Shown here: piece by piece, positions 17,256 through 24,123 of the stretch
Layout: every line of letters begins with the position of its first letter
How positions within the stretch are numbered: position 1 is the first letter of the stretch
From: JBFKQC01 sp041627895
Lineage (GTDB): Bacteria > Pseudomonadota > Alphaproteobacteria > Rhodobacterales > Rhodobacteraceae
Assembly (NCBI GenBank): GCA_041627895.1
Contig: JBFKQC010000061.1
Location: 1 to 25,151 of the forward strand
Direction of reading: 5' to 3'
DNA: 25,151 nt
Program-made: the position numbers and the translations under genes
Notes under the pieces: generated by a model
The model's database searches: none
Told to the model about the DNA's origin: nothing
Seen by the model: the letters and a program-made list of their open reading frames with translations, nothing else

Positions 17256-17743
17256 GCCGGGCGATCGCCACGCTGTTCGGCGTCGGGCTGTTGCCGGTGG
17301 CACCCGGCACCTGGGGCTCTGCCGCGGCGATCCCGCTGGCCTGGACGATCCACGCGCTCGGCGGGTTCCCGGCGCTGGCCGCGGCGACCCTGGCGGTGAC
17401 GCTGATCGGCTGGTGGGCCACCGCCGCGGCGACGCGCGGCCAGAAGAACCACGACCCCGGCGAGATCGTCATCGACGAGGTGGCCGGACAATGGCTGGCG
17501 CTGTGGCCGGTGTCGCTGGGCGCGGCCGGGGCCGGGGCCGGGTTCTGGCAGCTCTGGCCGGGCATCCTTGCGGCCTTTCTGCTGTTCCGGCTGTTCGACA
17601 TGGTCAAGCTCGGCCCGGTGCGATGGGCCGACCGGCTGGAGACGCCGCTGGGCGTGATGCTGGACGATCTGGTGGCGGGCGTGCTGGCGGGGGTCTGCGT
17701 CGGCGCGCTTGGCTGGCTGTCGCACGGGGTGCTGGGCCTGTGA
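17252..17743 (+). CDS. pgpA: Phosphatidylglycerophosphatase A
   Basis: A 163-residue inner-membrane phosphatase that converts phosphatidylglycerol phosphate to phosphatidylglycerol. Family motifs are present in order: LLPVAPGTWGSAAAIPL near the N-terminus, the catalytic/metal motif DPGEIVIDEVAGQWLAL (about 68-84), FRLFDMVKLGPVRWADRL (about 109-126) and GVMLDDLVAGVLAG (about 131-144). There are about four hydrophobic segments. The ATG at 17252 overlaps the ispDF stop by four bases, and the TGA overlaps the GTG of cinA in the same way, so the three genes are translated as a coupled chain. Length is normal for PgpA. Confidence 0.95.
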   Translation: MSRAIATLFGVGLLPVAPGTWGSAAAIPLAWTIHALGGFPALAAATLAVTLIGWWATAAATRGQKNHDPGEIVIDEVAGQWLALWPVSLGAAGAGAGFWQLWPGILAAFLLFRLFDMVKLGPVRWADRLETPLGVMLDDLVAGVLAGVCVGALGWLSHGVLGL

Positions 17744-18210
17744 CCCGCGCCGAGGCGCTCTTGGCCCGCGCCCGCGCCGCCGGGGCGATGATCGCCACCG
17801 CCGAAAGCTGCACCGGCGGGCTGATCGCCGGGGCGATCACCGATGTCGCCGGGTCCTCGGACGTTTTCGACCGCGGCTTCGTGACCTATTCGAATGCCGC
17901 GAAGCGCGACATGCTCGGCGTCGCCGCCGCGACGCTTGACGCGGACGGCGCGGTCAGCGAGGCGGTGGCGCGCGAGATGGCCGACGGGGCGCTCGGGCGT
18001 TCGGCGGCGACGCTCGCGGTCGCGGTCACCGGCGTCGCCGGCCCCGGCGGGTCGGCGTTCAAGCCCGAGGGCCGGGTCTGTTTCGGCATCGCGCAGCAGG
18101 GCCGTCCGACCCGCACCGAGACGGTCGAGTTCGGCGCGCTCGGCCGCGCCGAGGTGCGGCGGGCGAGCGTCGACTACGCGCTGGACCTGCTGCTCGGCGC
18201 GCTGTCCTAA
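17740..18210 (+). CDS. cinA: CinA C-terminal-type nicotinamide-nucleotide amidase
   Basis: A 156-residue protein consisting only of the CinA C-terminal domain (PncC type), which deamidates nicotinamide mononucleotide to recycle NAD. Motifs: IATAESCTGGLIAGAITDVAGSSDVFDRGFVTYSNAAKRDMLGV near the N-terminus, ALAVAVTGVAGPGGS in the middle, then KPEGRVCFGIA, ending in a helix rich in alanine and leucine. The frame extends upstream, but this is the shadow of pgpA. GTG 17740 is chosen because it overlaps the pgpA stop (GTGA) and places the protein start just before the family's first helix. The longer CinA form has an extra N-terminal domain that is missing here, as in many proteobacteria. A 5-bp hairpin (18225-18238) follows but lacks T residues on this strand. 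Confidence 0.93.
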   Translation: MTRAEALLARARAAGAMIATAESCTGGLIAGAITDVAGSSDVFDRGFVTYSNAAKRDMLGVAAATLDADGAVSEAVAREMADGALGRSAATLAVAVTGVAGPGGSAFKPEGRVCFGIAQQGRPTRTETVEFGALGRAEVRRASVDYALDLLLGALS

Positions 18211-18245
18211 ACCTGCCCAAAAAAGCGGCAACAGCCGCGCCCGCC

Positions 18246-18280
18246 CGCCTGTCTGACAGGCAATGCGCCGAATGCCCGGC
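18246..18280 (+). promoter_or_regulatory. Paired dyads upstream of amtB, candidate NtrC sites
   Basis: The first dyad is a perfect 15-bp palindrome, GCCTGTC-T-GACAGGC (18247-18261), which with the preceding C reads CGCC-N9-GGC. The second, imperfect dyad (18266-18280) reads CGCC-N8-GGC. Their centres are about 20 bp apart, close to two helical turns, and the first lies about 110 bp before the amtB ATG. As I recall it, CGCC-N9-GGC tandems are the reported NtrC sites of Rhodobacter capsulatus. I could not confirm that here. Confidence 0.45.
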
Positions 18281-18366
18281 AATTGGGCCGCGTGCCGCTT
18301 TAATTCGCGCCCGGTTCCCGGTTGATGCGCGCAAGACCGCACGAACGGACGGAAGGGAGAACGAAA

Positions 18367-19548
18367 ATGGTCGGAGCCGATACCGCCTGGATCATCGTCG
18401 CGACGGCGCTTGTGCTGTTCATGACGCTGCCGGGCCTGGCGCTGTTTTACGGAGGGCTGGTCAGGGCCCGCAATGTGCTCAGCGCCTTCATGCAATGTTT
18501 CTCGATCGCGTGCCTGATGAGCGTGCTCTGGCTCGCCGCCGGCTATTCCATCGCCTTCGGCGAGGGCAACGCCCTTTGGGGCGGGCTCGGCAAGGCGTTC
18601 CTGAAGGGCGTCGGCGAGGACACGGTGGCGGGCACCCTGCCCGAGGTGCTGTTCTTCGCCTTCCAGATGACATTCGCGATCATCACGCCCGCGCTGATCG
18701 TCGGCGCCTACGTGGAACGGATCGGCTATGTCTTCGTGCTGCTGTTCTCGGCGCTCTGGATGCTGATCTGCTATGCGCCGGTTGCGCACTGGATCTGGGG
18801 CGGCGGCATGCTGGCCGGCGGCGAGGGCGCGCTGTTTGCCGAGGGCGTCAACGATTTCGCGGGCGGGATCGTGGTGCACCAGACCGCGGGTCTGGCGGCG
18901 CTGGTGATCGCGTTCTTCCTCGGGCCGCGCAAGAACCGGACGACGCCGCCGCACAATCCCGGCATGGTGATGATCGGCGCGGCGATGCTGTGGGTCGGCT
19001 GGTTCGGTTTCAACGGCGGATCGGAACTGGCGGCGAACGGCTCGGCGGCGATGGCGCTGACGGTCACGCATATCTCAGCGGCCACTGCGTCGCTGACCTG
19101 GGCGGCCTGGGAGCGCATCAAGTACGGCAAGGCCAGCCTGGTCGGCATGGTCACCGGCACGATTGCCGGGCTCGCCTCGATCACGCCCGCCAGCGGATCG
19201 GTCGGGCCGGTCGAGGCGCTGATCATCGGCGGCATCGCCGGCGTGATCTGCCAGGAGGCCTGCAAGCTGGTGAAGGAGATCATGAAGATCGACGACACGC
19301 TGGACGTCTTCGCGGTGCACGGCGTGGGCGGCATGTTCGGGATCGTCATGCTGGCGATCTTCGGCCACGCGGCCTGGGCGTCGCAACTTGGCGGGCTGGT
19401 GGTCGTCGGTCTCTGGACGGTGGTGATCACGACGGCCATCGTCTTCGTCGCCAAGGCGGTGGTTCCGCTTCGGATCGGCGAGGAGGACGAGACCACCGGT
19501 CTGGACCTCGCCAGCCACGGCGAACGCGCCTACGACATCACCTCGTAG
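18367..19548 (+). CDS. amtB: Ammonium transporter AmtB
   Basis: A 393-residue Amt/MEP channel for ammonium uptake, trimeric in the inner membrane with about 11 membrane helices. The pore is intact: the twin histidines are H171 (GGIVVHQTAGLAAL) and H318 (FAVHGVGGMFG), the phenylalanine gate is F103 (FQMTFAIITPAL) and F215 (GWFGFNGGSE), and the signature DFAGG is present. The C-terminal tail EEDETTGLDLASHGERAYDI is the regulatory segment that contacts the PII protein GlnK. ATG 18367 is chosen over an ATG 15 codons upstream because GGAAGGGAG precedes it at ideal spacing and the protein then starts at the first membrane helix, without a signal peptide. No glnK gene lies next to it, which is unusual. 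The 156-bp leader has a dyad pair that may bind NtrC. Confidence 0.96.
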   Translation: MVGADTAWIIVATALVLFMTLPGLALFYGGLVRARNVLSAFMQCFSIACLMSVLWLAAGYSIAFGEGNALWGGLGKAFLKGVGEDTVAGTLPEVLFFAFQMTFAIITPALIVGAYVERIGYVFVLLFSALWMLICYAPVAHWIWGGGMLAGGEGALFAEGVNDFAGGIVVHQTAGLAALVIAFFLGPRKNRTTPPHNPGMVMIGAAMLWVGWFGFNGGSELAANGSAAMALTVTHISAATASLTWAAWERIKYGKASLVGMVTGTIAGLASITPASGSVGPVEALIIGGIAGVICQEACKLVKEIMKIDDTLDVFAVHGVGGMFGIVMLAIFGHAAWASQLGGLVVVGLWTVVITTAIVFVAKAVVPLRIGEEDETTGLDLASHGERAYDITS

Positions 19549-19569
19549 GCGAACGACTTCGGCGCAGCA

Positions 19570-19612
19570 GCCGCCGCGGCCCGGGGGGTCGCGGCGGCCG
19601 GCATTCCGGCCG
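19570..19612. repeat. Two overlapping, mutually exclusive hairpins
   Basis: GCCGCCGCG (19570-19578) pairs perfectly with CGCGGCGGC (19590-19598) around an 11-base loop. CGGCCGG (19595-19601) pairs perfectly with CCGGCCG (19606-19612) around CATT. The two stems share bases 19595-19598, so only one can form at a time. They start 22 bases after the amtB stop codon. Confidence 0.5.
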
Positions 19613-19719
19613 GCGGCGCGCCCGGGCTGCACCGGGAGACCGACAGCGGTTCCGGGAGGGGAATGGTCCGGAGCGGGGGTTCACGTTCTTCCCGCGGCGC
19701 GGGACAAGGCCGCAGGCCA

Positions 19720-19858
19720 CCGCGCCATCGCCGACCCGCCCCACCGGGGCGGCGATTTTGCAAGGTCAGCACATCGGCTGGAAGTTGCGCGGGAACCGCG
19801 GGATAAAGTGCGCCGATCCGCCGTCGGCTCGCCACCCCGCGGGTCGGCGATAGCGCGG
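19720..19858. repeat. 20-bp inverted repeat (one mismatch) around a 99-bp core
   Basis: The left arm is 19720-19739 and the right arm 19839-19858. They are reverse complements at 19 of 20 positions; the exact 13-base core is ATCGCCGACCCGC on the left and GCGGGTCGGCGAT on the right. The mismatch is C19726 against A19852. The enclosed 99 bp include the candidate terminator and a GCCGA/TCGGC mini-hairpin. No flanking direct repeat or transposase is evident. Confidence 0.65.
19736..19759 (+). terminator. Candidate terminator downstream of amtB
   Basis: CCGCCCC (19736-19742) pairs with GGGGCGG (19746-19752) around a three-base loop, followed by CGA and then TTTT (19756-19759). The stem is strong but the T-run is short and offset, and it lies 188 bp after the amtB stop. 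Its left arm overlaps the left arm of the 20-bp inverted repeat. Confidence 0.45.
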
Positions 19859-19927
19859 CTTCGCTTCGTAAATGCAGATGTCCGCTTCCGGCCGCGCCCG
19901 GGCCGTGCCCGGCATCGCCGCGCCAGG

Positions 19928-21232
19928 TCAGGTCCGGTCCGGCGCGCCAAGCTCGGCCGCCAGCGCCCCGGGGTCAGGTGCGGCGTCGCGGCAGATCGCC
20001 GCGAGCCGCCCGGCCCGCGTCTCGCCCAGCAGTGCCGCCGCCTTGCGGTTCAGCTTCGCCGCGCGATCCTGAAGCGCGATCGGCGCGTCCAGATCATGGG
20101 CCGCGTCCAGGGTCCTGCCGCCTGCCCGCATCAGCACCCGCGCCGCGGTCTCGGGCAGCGCCTCGTCGGCAACCACGCGCACACGGTCGCGCAACGCCAC
20201 CAGGCGCGGGTCGCGGCAGGCGGCATCGGTAAAGCTCGCCATCGCCCCGGTATCGACCCCGGCCAGCGCCATCGCCGCGGTCAGCCGGTACGAGAACTTC
20301 GCCTGCAGCCCGGTCGCGGGCTCGGCGATGTTGCAGACCGAAAGCCATCGCGGATGGGTGACGATCTCGACCGCCTCGACCGCGTCGCCCCCGGCGGTCC
20401 GGTCGCGCAACGCCGCCAGCGCCTCCAGCGCCGCATGGGTGCCGTGGCAGCAGGCGTGGAACTTGTGGCTGACGGTCTCGAACCGCCATTCACGGCCCAG
20501 CCCGTCCAGCGCGGCGGCGTCGCCCTGCCCGGCATGGGTCGGCCCGAAGCCCTGCGCCGTCTCCAGCGCTTCGGGATTGGCCACGAACCCCGCCGCGGCA
20601 AGCAGCGCCACCTCGACGCCGGCCGCGGCGGCGACGCCGGCATTGTAGGGCTTGCCCATGGTGCCGAACTGCGACTTCAGCCCGGCCGCACGGGTCGCGC
20701 ACAGCCCCAGCGCATGGGCCATGCGCCCCGGGTCCAGCCCCAGAAGCCGCCCCGCCGCGGCCGCCGCCCCGAAGGCGCCCGCCGTCGCGGTCTGGTGAAA
20801 CCCGGCCTGGTAGTGTGCCCGCCCGAGCCACATCCCCACGCGAATCGACAATTCCGCGCCCGCCAGGCAGGCATCGAGGAATTCGGCGCCCGCGGCGCCG
20901 GTCTTCTCGGCGACCGCCAGCGCCGCGGGCACCACGGCGACCGAGGGATGCCCGATATGCCCGAAATACGTGTCGTCGTAATCGAGCGCATGGGACGCCG
21001 CGCCGTTGACCAGCGCCGCGCCGCGCGCAGGCGCCCGCCCGCCGCCGATCAGCGCCGCCTCGCCGGCGCCGCCCTCGCCCAGCACCATCGTGCGAAGGAT
21101 CCGCGCCACCGGCTCGTCCCGCCCGGCAATCCCGCAGGCCGCCCAGTCGAACAGTGACAGGCGCATCATCGAAAGCGCACCGGCGCCGGACAGCGGAGCG
21201 GCGGCGAAATCGGCGAGCCGTGCCGTGATCAT
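19928..21232 (-). CDS. MmgE/PrpD family protein
   Basis: A 434-residue protein of the MmgE/PrpD superfamily, which includes 2-methylcitrate dehydratase and cis-aconitate/itaconate-type decarboxylases and lyases. The typical all-helical N-terminal lyase domain is clear: LSLFDWAACGIAG, LVNGAASHALDYDDTYFGHIGHPSVAVVPAALAVAE with the D-D-H residues near the active site, and GFHQTATAGAFGAAAAAGRLLGL. GTMGKPYNAGVAAAAGVEVALLA and the FHACCHGTHAALEAL stretch belong to the same fold. The exact substrate cannot be assigned; the gene is not in a prp operon, so 2-methylcitrate is not implied. ATG 21232 is preferred over a start 13 codons upstream because a GGAAAGGGAGG ribosome binding site lies just before it. 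Two regions of repeats and no gene lie downstream. Confidence 0.9.
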   Translation of the reverse strand: MITARLADFAAAPLSGAGALSMMRLSLFDWAACGIAGRDEPVARILRTMVLGEGGAGEAALIGGGRAPARGAALVNGAASHALDYDDTYFGHIGHPSVAVVPAALAVAEKTGAAGAEFLDACLAGAELSIRVGMWLGRAHYQAGFHQTATAGAFGAAAAAGRLLGLDPGRMAHALGLCATRAAGLKSQFGTMGKPYNAGVAAAAGVEVALLAAAGFVANPEALETAQGFGPTHAGQGDAAALDGLGREWRFETVSHKFHACCHGTHAALEALAALRDRTAGGDAVEAVEIVTHPRWLSVCNIAEPATGLQAKFSYRLTAAMALAGVDTGAMASFTDAACRDPRLVALRDRVRVVADEALPETAARVLMRAGGRTLDAAHDLDAPIALQDRAAKLNRKAAALLGETRAGRLAAICRDAAPDPGALAAELGAPDRT

Positions 21233-21329
21233 CTGGGCCTCCCTTTCCTCATCCGGCCGAATATATCCCAACCGGACCCGGCGCGACAGGGCCGCCCCGG
21301 CGCGCCGGATCGCGCGAGGCCGTGCGGGA

Positions 21330-21773
21330 TCACCCGTAAAGCTCTGCCGCGCGGCGCTCGAAGGCCTGCACGATCCGCTGCATCGCGTCGTGAAAGACCA
21401 GACCGATCGCCTTTTGCAGGATGATGTTCCTGAATTCGAAACTCACGTCGAAGGACACCTCGCACCCCTCCCCGGCCTCGCGGAAGGTCCAGGTCGAGTT
21501 CAGGTGCCGGAACGGGCCGTCGATGTATTCCGTGTCGATCCGGCTTTGGTCCTTCCAGAGCGTCACGCGCGACCCGAAGCGTTCGCGGAACACCTTGAAC
21601 GAGATCACCAGGTCGGCCTCCATCACGTCGGCCGCCTCGCCGGGCGTGATCTTGCGCACCCGGGCCGCGGCACACCAGGGCAGAAAGTCGGGATATCGCG
21701 CCACATCCGCGACCAGGGCGTGGATCTGCGTTGCCGTGTAGGGCAGCGTCCGGGTCTCGGAATGTCGGGCCAT
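21330..21773 (-). CDS. RatA/Coq10-like START-domain protein
   Basis: A 147-residue protein of the SRPBCC/START superfamily, in the Coq10/RatA branch that binds coenzyme Q-like lipids or, for E. coli RatA, has been linked to ribosome assembly. Recognisable parts: RTLPYTATQIHALVADVARYPDFLPWCAAARV at the N-terminus, VMEADLVISFKVFRERFGSRVTL, YIDGPFRHLNSTWTFRE, EVSFDVSFEFRNIILQKAIGLVFHDAMQRIVQAFERRA at the C-terminus. In alphaproteobacteria the family is usually tied to ubiquinone function. The frame continues far upstream, but that is the antisense shadow of hpt; ATG 21773 gives the family's normal length. It is divergent from hpt across only 69 bp, so the two promoters must be close together. 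Toxin activity should not be assumed from the RatA name. Confidence 0.92.
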   Translation of the reverse strand: MARHSETRTLPYTATQIHALVADVARYPDFLPWCAAARVRKITPGEAADVMEADLVISFKVFRERFGSRVTLWKDQSRIDTEYIDGPFRHLNSTWTFREAGEGCEVSFDVSFEFRNIILQKAIGLVFHDAMQRIVQAFERRAAELYG

Positions 21774-21842
21774 GCGCGATTTCGTCCGTTTCGGTCGGGT
21801 GCGGGATTTCGTATGTGTGGGCGGGGAAATCAAGAGGACGCC

Positions 21843-22385
21843 ATGTCTCAATCCGATTACGTGGTCGACGAGATGATCACGGCCAAGGCGATCGCGGCGC
21901 GGATCGAGGCGCTGGCGAAAGAGATCGAGACGGCGTTTCGCGGCACCGACAAGCTGGTGGTGATCGGGCTGTTGCGCGGGTCCTTCGTGTTCATCGCCGA
22001 TCTGGTGCGCGAACTGGATCTGCCGGTCGAGGTGGATTTCCTCGAAGCCTCGTCCTACGGCGATTCGATGGAATCGAGCCGCGAGGTGCGGATCCTGAAG
22101 GACCTGCGCGGCGAGATCGGCGGCCGCGACGTGCTGCTGGTCGAGGATATCGTCGACACCGGGTACACGCTGGCCCATGTCACCGAGCTGTTGCAGACCC
22201 GCCATCCGCGCCGGCTGGAAACCATTGCGCTGCTGGACAAGCCCTCGCGGCGCGAGATCGACGTCAAGGCCACGTGGACCGGATTCGAGATACCGGACGA
22301 GTTCGTCGTGGGCTACGGCATCGACTATGCCCAGAGAAACCGCAACCTGCCCTTCATCGGCAAGGTGCGGTTCCCGGAAAGCTAG
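21843..22385 (+). CDS. hpt: Hypoxanthine phosphoribosyltransferase
   Basis: A 180-residue purine-salvage enzyme that transfers the phosphoribosyl group of PRPP to hypoxanthine (and often guanine). The visible motifs are VVIGLLRGSFVFIADLVREL near the N-terminus, the flexible-loop region with EASSYGDSMESSREVRILKDL, the PRPP-binding signature VLLVEDIVDTGYTL (about 98-111), the KPSRREIDV segment and FVVGYGIDYAQRNRNLPFIG at the C-terminus. The frame is open well upstream of the start; ATG 21843 is chosen because AGAGGA (21833-21838) precedes it and the family's length fits. A short conserved-looking membrane protein lies 125 bp downstream on the same strand. Confidence 0.95.
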   Translation: MSQSDYVVDEMITAKAIAARIEALAKEIETAFRGTDKLVVIGLLRGSFVFIADLVRELDLPVEVDFLEASSYGDSMESSREVRILKDLRGEIGGRDVLLVEDIVDTGYTLAHVTELLQTRHPRRLETIALLDKPSRREIDVKATWTGFEIPDEFVVGYGIDYAQRNRNLPFIGKVRFPES

Positions 22386-22510
22386 GCCGGGGCGGGGCGG
22401 CCGGGCGCTGGCACGGCGCCGGCCCCTGCCCCGCGACACCGCACCGGCGGCGGGACAAATCGCGAAAACCCCGGTATGAATGCCATGGCGCAACACAAGG
22501 CGGAACGGCA

Positions 22511-22693
22511 ATGAACCCGATCTGGTTCCTGCGCATGGCGCGATGGGCGCGCAACCCTCCGTCCGAGGCACGGGTCAAGCTGGTGCTGGCGGTGATCGCG
22601 ATCTGCCTGCTGCTGGTCGGCTACGAGTGGCTGTTCGGCTGGCCCGAATGGCTGACCCCGAACCGGGTGCCGGCGGGCCGCATCGCGCGCTGA
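22511..22693 (+). CDS. Small single-span membrane protein, 60 residues
   Basis: The protein begins MNPIWFLRMARWARNPPSEARVKLVLAVIAICLLLVGYEWLFGWPEWL and has one clear membrane helix (about 22-40), an amphipathic, basic N-terminal helix and a short C-terminal tail ending PAGRIAR. I recall similar small membrane proteins in Rhodobacterales genomes, but their function is not known to me. AAGGCGGAA precedes the ATG at 22511. The positive-inside rule puts the arginine-rich N-terminus in the cytoplasm and the tryptophan-rich FGWPEWLTP segment at the periplasmic face. Its TGA touches the stop codon of the convergent LysR gene with no gap, so the two 3' ends share one junction. It may be transcribed with hpt. 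Confidence 0.75.
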   Translation: MNPIWFLRMARWARNPPSEARVKLVLAVIAICLLLVGYEWLFGWPEWLTPNRVPAGRIAR

Positions 22694-23569
22694 TCAGGCG
22701 CGGCCCTCGAGGTCCGGCGCCGCCCCGGCGAGAGCGTCGGCGAGATAGCTGCGCACCGCGTGGATGCGCGGCACCTCGGCCATGTCGGTATGCGCCGCCA
22801 CCCAGATCGGCACGGCCAGGTCGGGCAGCGGCAGCGGCAGGCGCACGAGCCGCGGCTCGGACCCGCCCAGGATGCAGGGCAAGATCGCCCGGCCGAGCCC
22901 CGCCACCGCCATCGCCCGGAGCGTCACGAAACTATCGGCGCGGGCCGCGACCTTGTCGCCGCCCAGGTGGTCGGCCAGCCAGAGGCCGGGGCGCGACCGC
23001 TCCAGCGGGCCGCCGAGGCCCAGCCAGCGTTCGTCAGCTCCGTGCGCCGCATAGGCGGCGAAGGCCAGACGCGCCGGGGTCTGGCCGGTCAGTTCGCCCG
23101 GCAGGTCGAGCGCGGGGCGCACCGTCACGTCGGCATCGAGCCGCGCGAGGTCGAGATGCGCGTTCGAGCAGATCAGATCGACCTGCAGATCGGCGGCATC
23201 CCGCCTGAGACCGGCGAGAATCCGCGGCAGCAGGTGATGGCAGAACGTGTCCGTCGACGTGACGCGGACCACGCCGCTGAGCGGCGCCTGGGTGCCCTCG
23301 ATCACGCGCCCGACCGCCAGCATCGCGGCCTCGACCCCGCGGGCCGCCTCGACGATCCGCGCCTTGTCAGGCGAGATTGCGTAACCTCTTGCCGTTCGGT
23401 CGAAAATCGGCCCGCCGTGGCGATCCTCGAAGGCCGCGATCCGGCGCAGGACGGTGGCATGGTTCACGCCAAGCACGCGTGCCGCCGCCGACACCGAGCC
23501 CCGCTCGGCCACGGCCAGCACGAAACGCAGATCGTCCCAGTTGTCCCTGTGCAAAATCGAACGGCTCAC
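22694..23569 (-). CDS. LysR-family transcriptional regulator, divergent from cytochrome genes
   Basis: About 291 residues with the usual LysR layout. The winged helix-turn-helix reads DNWDDLRFVLAVAERGSVSAAARVLGVNHATVLRRIAAFEDRHGGPIFDRTARGYAISPDK. The effector domain runs from about residue 90, starting with SGVVRVTSTDTFCHHLLPRILAGLRRD. The frame can start at TTG 23629, but the family normally starts just before the DNW motif; I use GTG 23569, with TTG 23557 also possible. In this subfamily (NWDDLRFFLAV type) ligands are mostly unknown. It is divergent from a cytochrome c'/c556-like gene, with about 80 bp between starts, so it is the obvious candidate regulator of that gene; this is inference from layout. 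Its stop codon touches the stop of the small membrane protein. Confidence 0.9.
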   Translation of the reverse strand: MSRSILHRDNWDDLRFVLAVAERGSVSAAARVLGVNHATVLRRIAAFEDRHGGPIFDRTARGYAISPDKARIVEAARGVEAAMLAVGRVIEGTQAPLSGVVRVTSTDTFCHHLLPRILAGLRRDAADLQVDLICSNAHLDLARLDADVTVRPALDLPGELTGQTPARLAFAAYAAHGADERWLGLGGPLERSRPGLWLADHLGGDKVAARADSFVTLRAMAVAGLGRAILPCILGGSEPRLVRLPLPLPDLAVPIWVAAHTDMAEVPRIHAVRSYLADALAGAAPDLEGRA

Positions 23570-23649
23570 TTGCAGAAATCGCGACTGGATGTCGTTTTTC
23601 TCACAGCTACAGTGGGGGCGTCGAGTCAATTTTCAGGGAGTTTCACGAA

Positions 23650-24117
23650 ATGCCGTTCAATCGCCCCGCGATTCTTGGCCTGTCCGCCGCCGCACTGGCC
23701 GCCACGGCCGTGTTTGCCGGCAGTCACGGCGGACATCCGGCCGTCGATGCGCGCAAGGCGCATATGGGCCTGAACATACACAACGCCGGCGTTCTGTTCC
23801 GCATGGCGCAAGGCAAGCTCGACTACGACGCCGGCGCTGCGCAGGCGGCGGCCGACAATCTGGCCGCGCTCGCCTCGATGAACCAGATGAGCTATTGGCC
23901 GCCGGGCACGTCCAACGAGGATATCGAAGGCACCCGCGCCCTGCCGGCGATCTGGGCCGAGGGTTCGACGGTCATGGACCAGGTCGCGAGCCTGCGCGAC
24001 GCAACCGTGGCGATGCAGGCCGCGGCGGGCACGCTGGACGGTCTGAAAGGCGCCATCGGCGCGCTTGGCGGGGCCTGCACGGCATGCCATGAAAAGTACC
24101 GCGCGCCGGACAACTAA
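23650..24117 (+). CDS. Cytochrome c'/c556-like monoheme protein
   Basis: A 155-residue periplasmic class II cytochrome c. Residues 1-23 are a signal peptide (cleavage near VFA-GS). The mature protein is a four-helix bundle, with the heme site near the C-terminus in GGACTACHEKYR (C143, C146, H147), as in cytochrome c'. M39 in ARKAHMGLNIHNAG sits where low-spin c556 types have their sixth ligand, so the low-spin form is more likely than five-coordinate cytochrome c'; this is inference. Such proteins carry electrons or bind nitric oxide. The frame is open upstream, overlapping the LysR gene; ATG 23650 is chosen because CAGGGAG precedes it and the signal peptide begins there. The next gene, a diheme cytochrome, starts 6 bp after the stop, so the two form an operon. 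Confidence 0.92.
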   Translation: MPFNRPAILGLSAAALAATAVFAGSHGGHPAVDARKAHMGLNIHNAGVLFRMAQGKLDYDAGAAQAAADNLAALASMNQMSYWPPGTSNEDIEGTRALPAIWAEGSTVMDQVASLRDATVAMQAAAGTLDGLKGAIGALGGACTACHEKYRAPDN

Positions 24118-24123
24118 CCGCGC

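Larger units (their letters stand above)
19549..19927. other. Gene-free stretch between amtB and the MmgE/PrpD gene
   Basis: These 379 bp separate two convergent genes and hold no convincing coding sequence. They are dense in inverted repeats. A 9-bp stem (19570-19578 with 19590-19598) overlaps a second 7-bp hairpin (19595-19612). A 7-bp hairpin with a short T-run (19736-19759) could end the amtB transcript. A 20-bp inverted repeat with one mismatch (19720-19739 and 19839-19858) encloses about 100 bp. I see no similarity to mobile-element ends or tRNA genes. The region could be a terminator array, a structured RNA or a degenerate repeat. Confidence 0.6.

Noticed and set aside
18225..18238. 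GCGGC/GCCGC hairpin next to an A-run after cinA as a terminator
   Set aside because: On the plus strand the A-run precedes the stem and no T-tract follows. It would only suit a minus-strand transcript, and no gene ends there on that strand.
18285..18301. A GG-N10-GC spacing upstream of amtB resembling a sigma54 (-24/-12) promoter
   Set aside because: Outside the GG and GC the match to TGGCACG-N4-TTGCA is poor, and the NtrC encoded in this window has no GAFTGA loop, so a sigma54 promoter controlled by it is unlikely.
21330..21773. Reading the RatA-like gene as half of a toxin-antitoxin system
   Set aside because: No partner gene of the RatB type lies beside it. The Coq10/START family is a housekeeping family and the toxin label is historical.
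21774..22571. Upstream extension of the START-domain protein across hpt
   Set aside because: The extension is antisense to hpt, and the family length is satisfied by starting at 21773.
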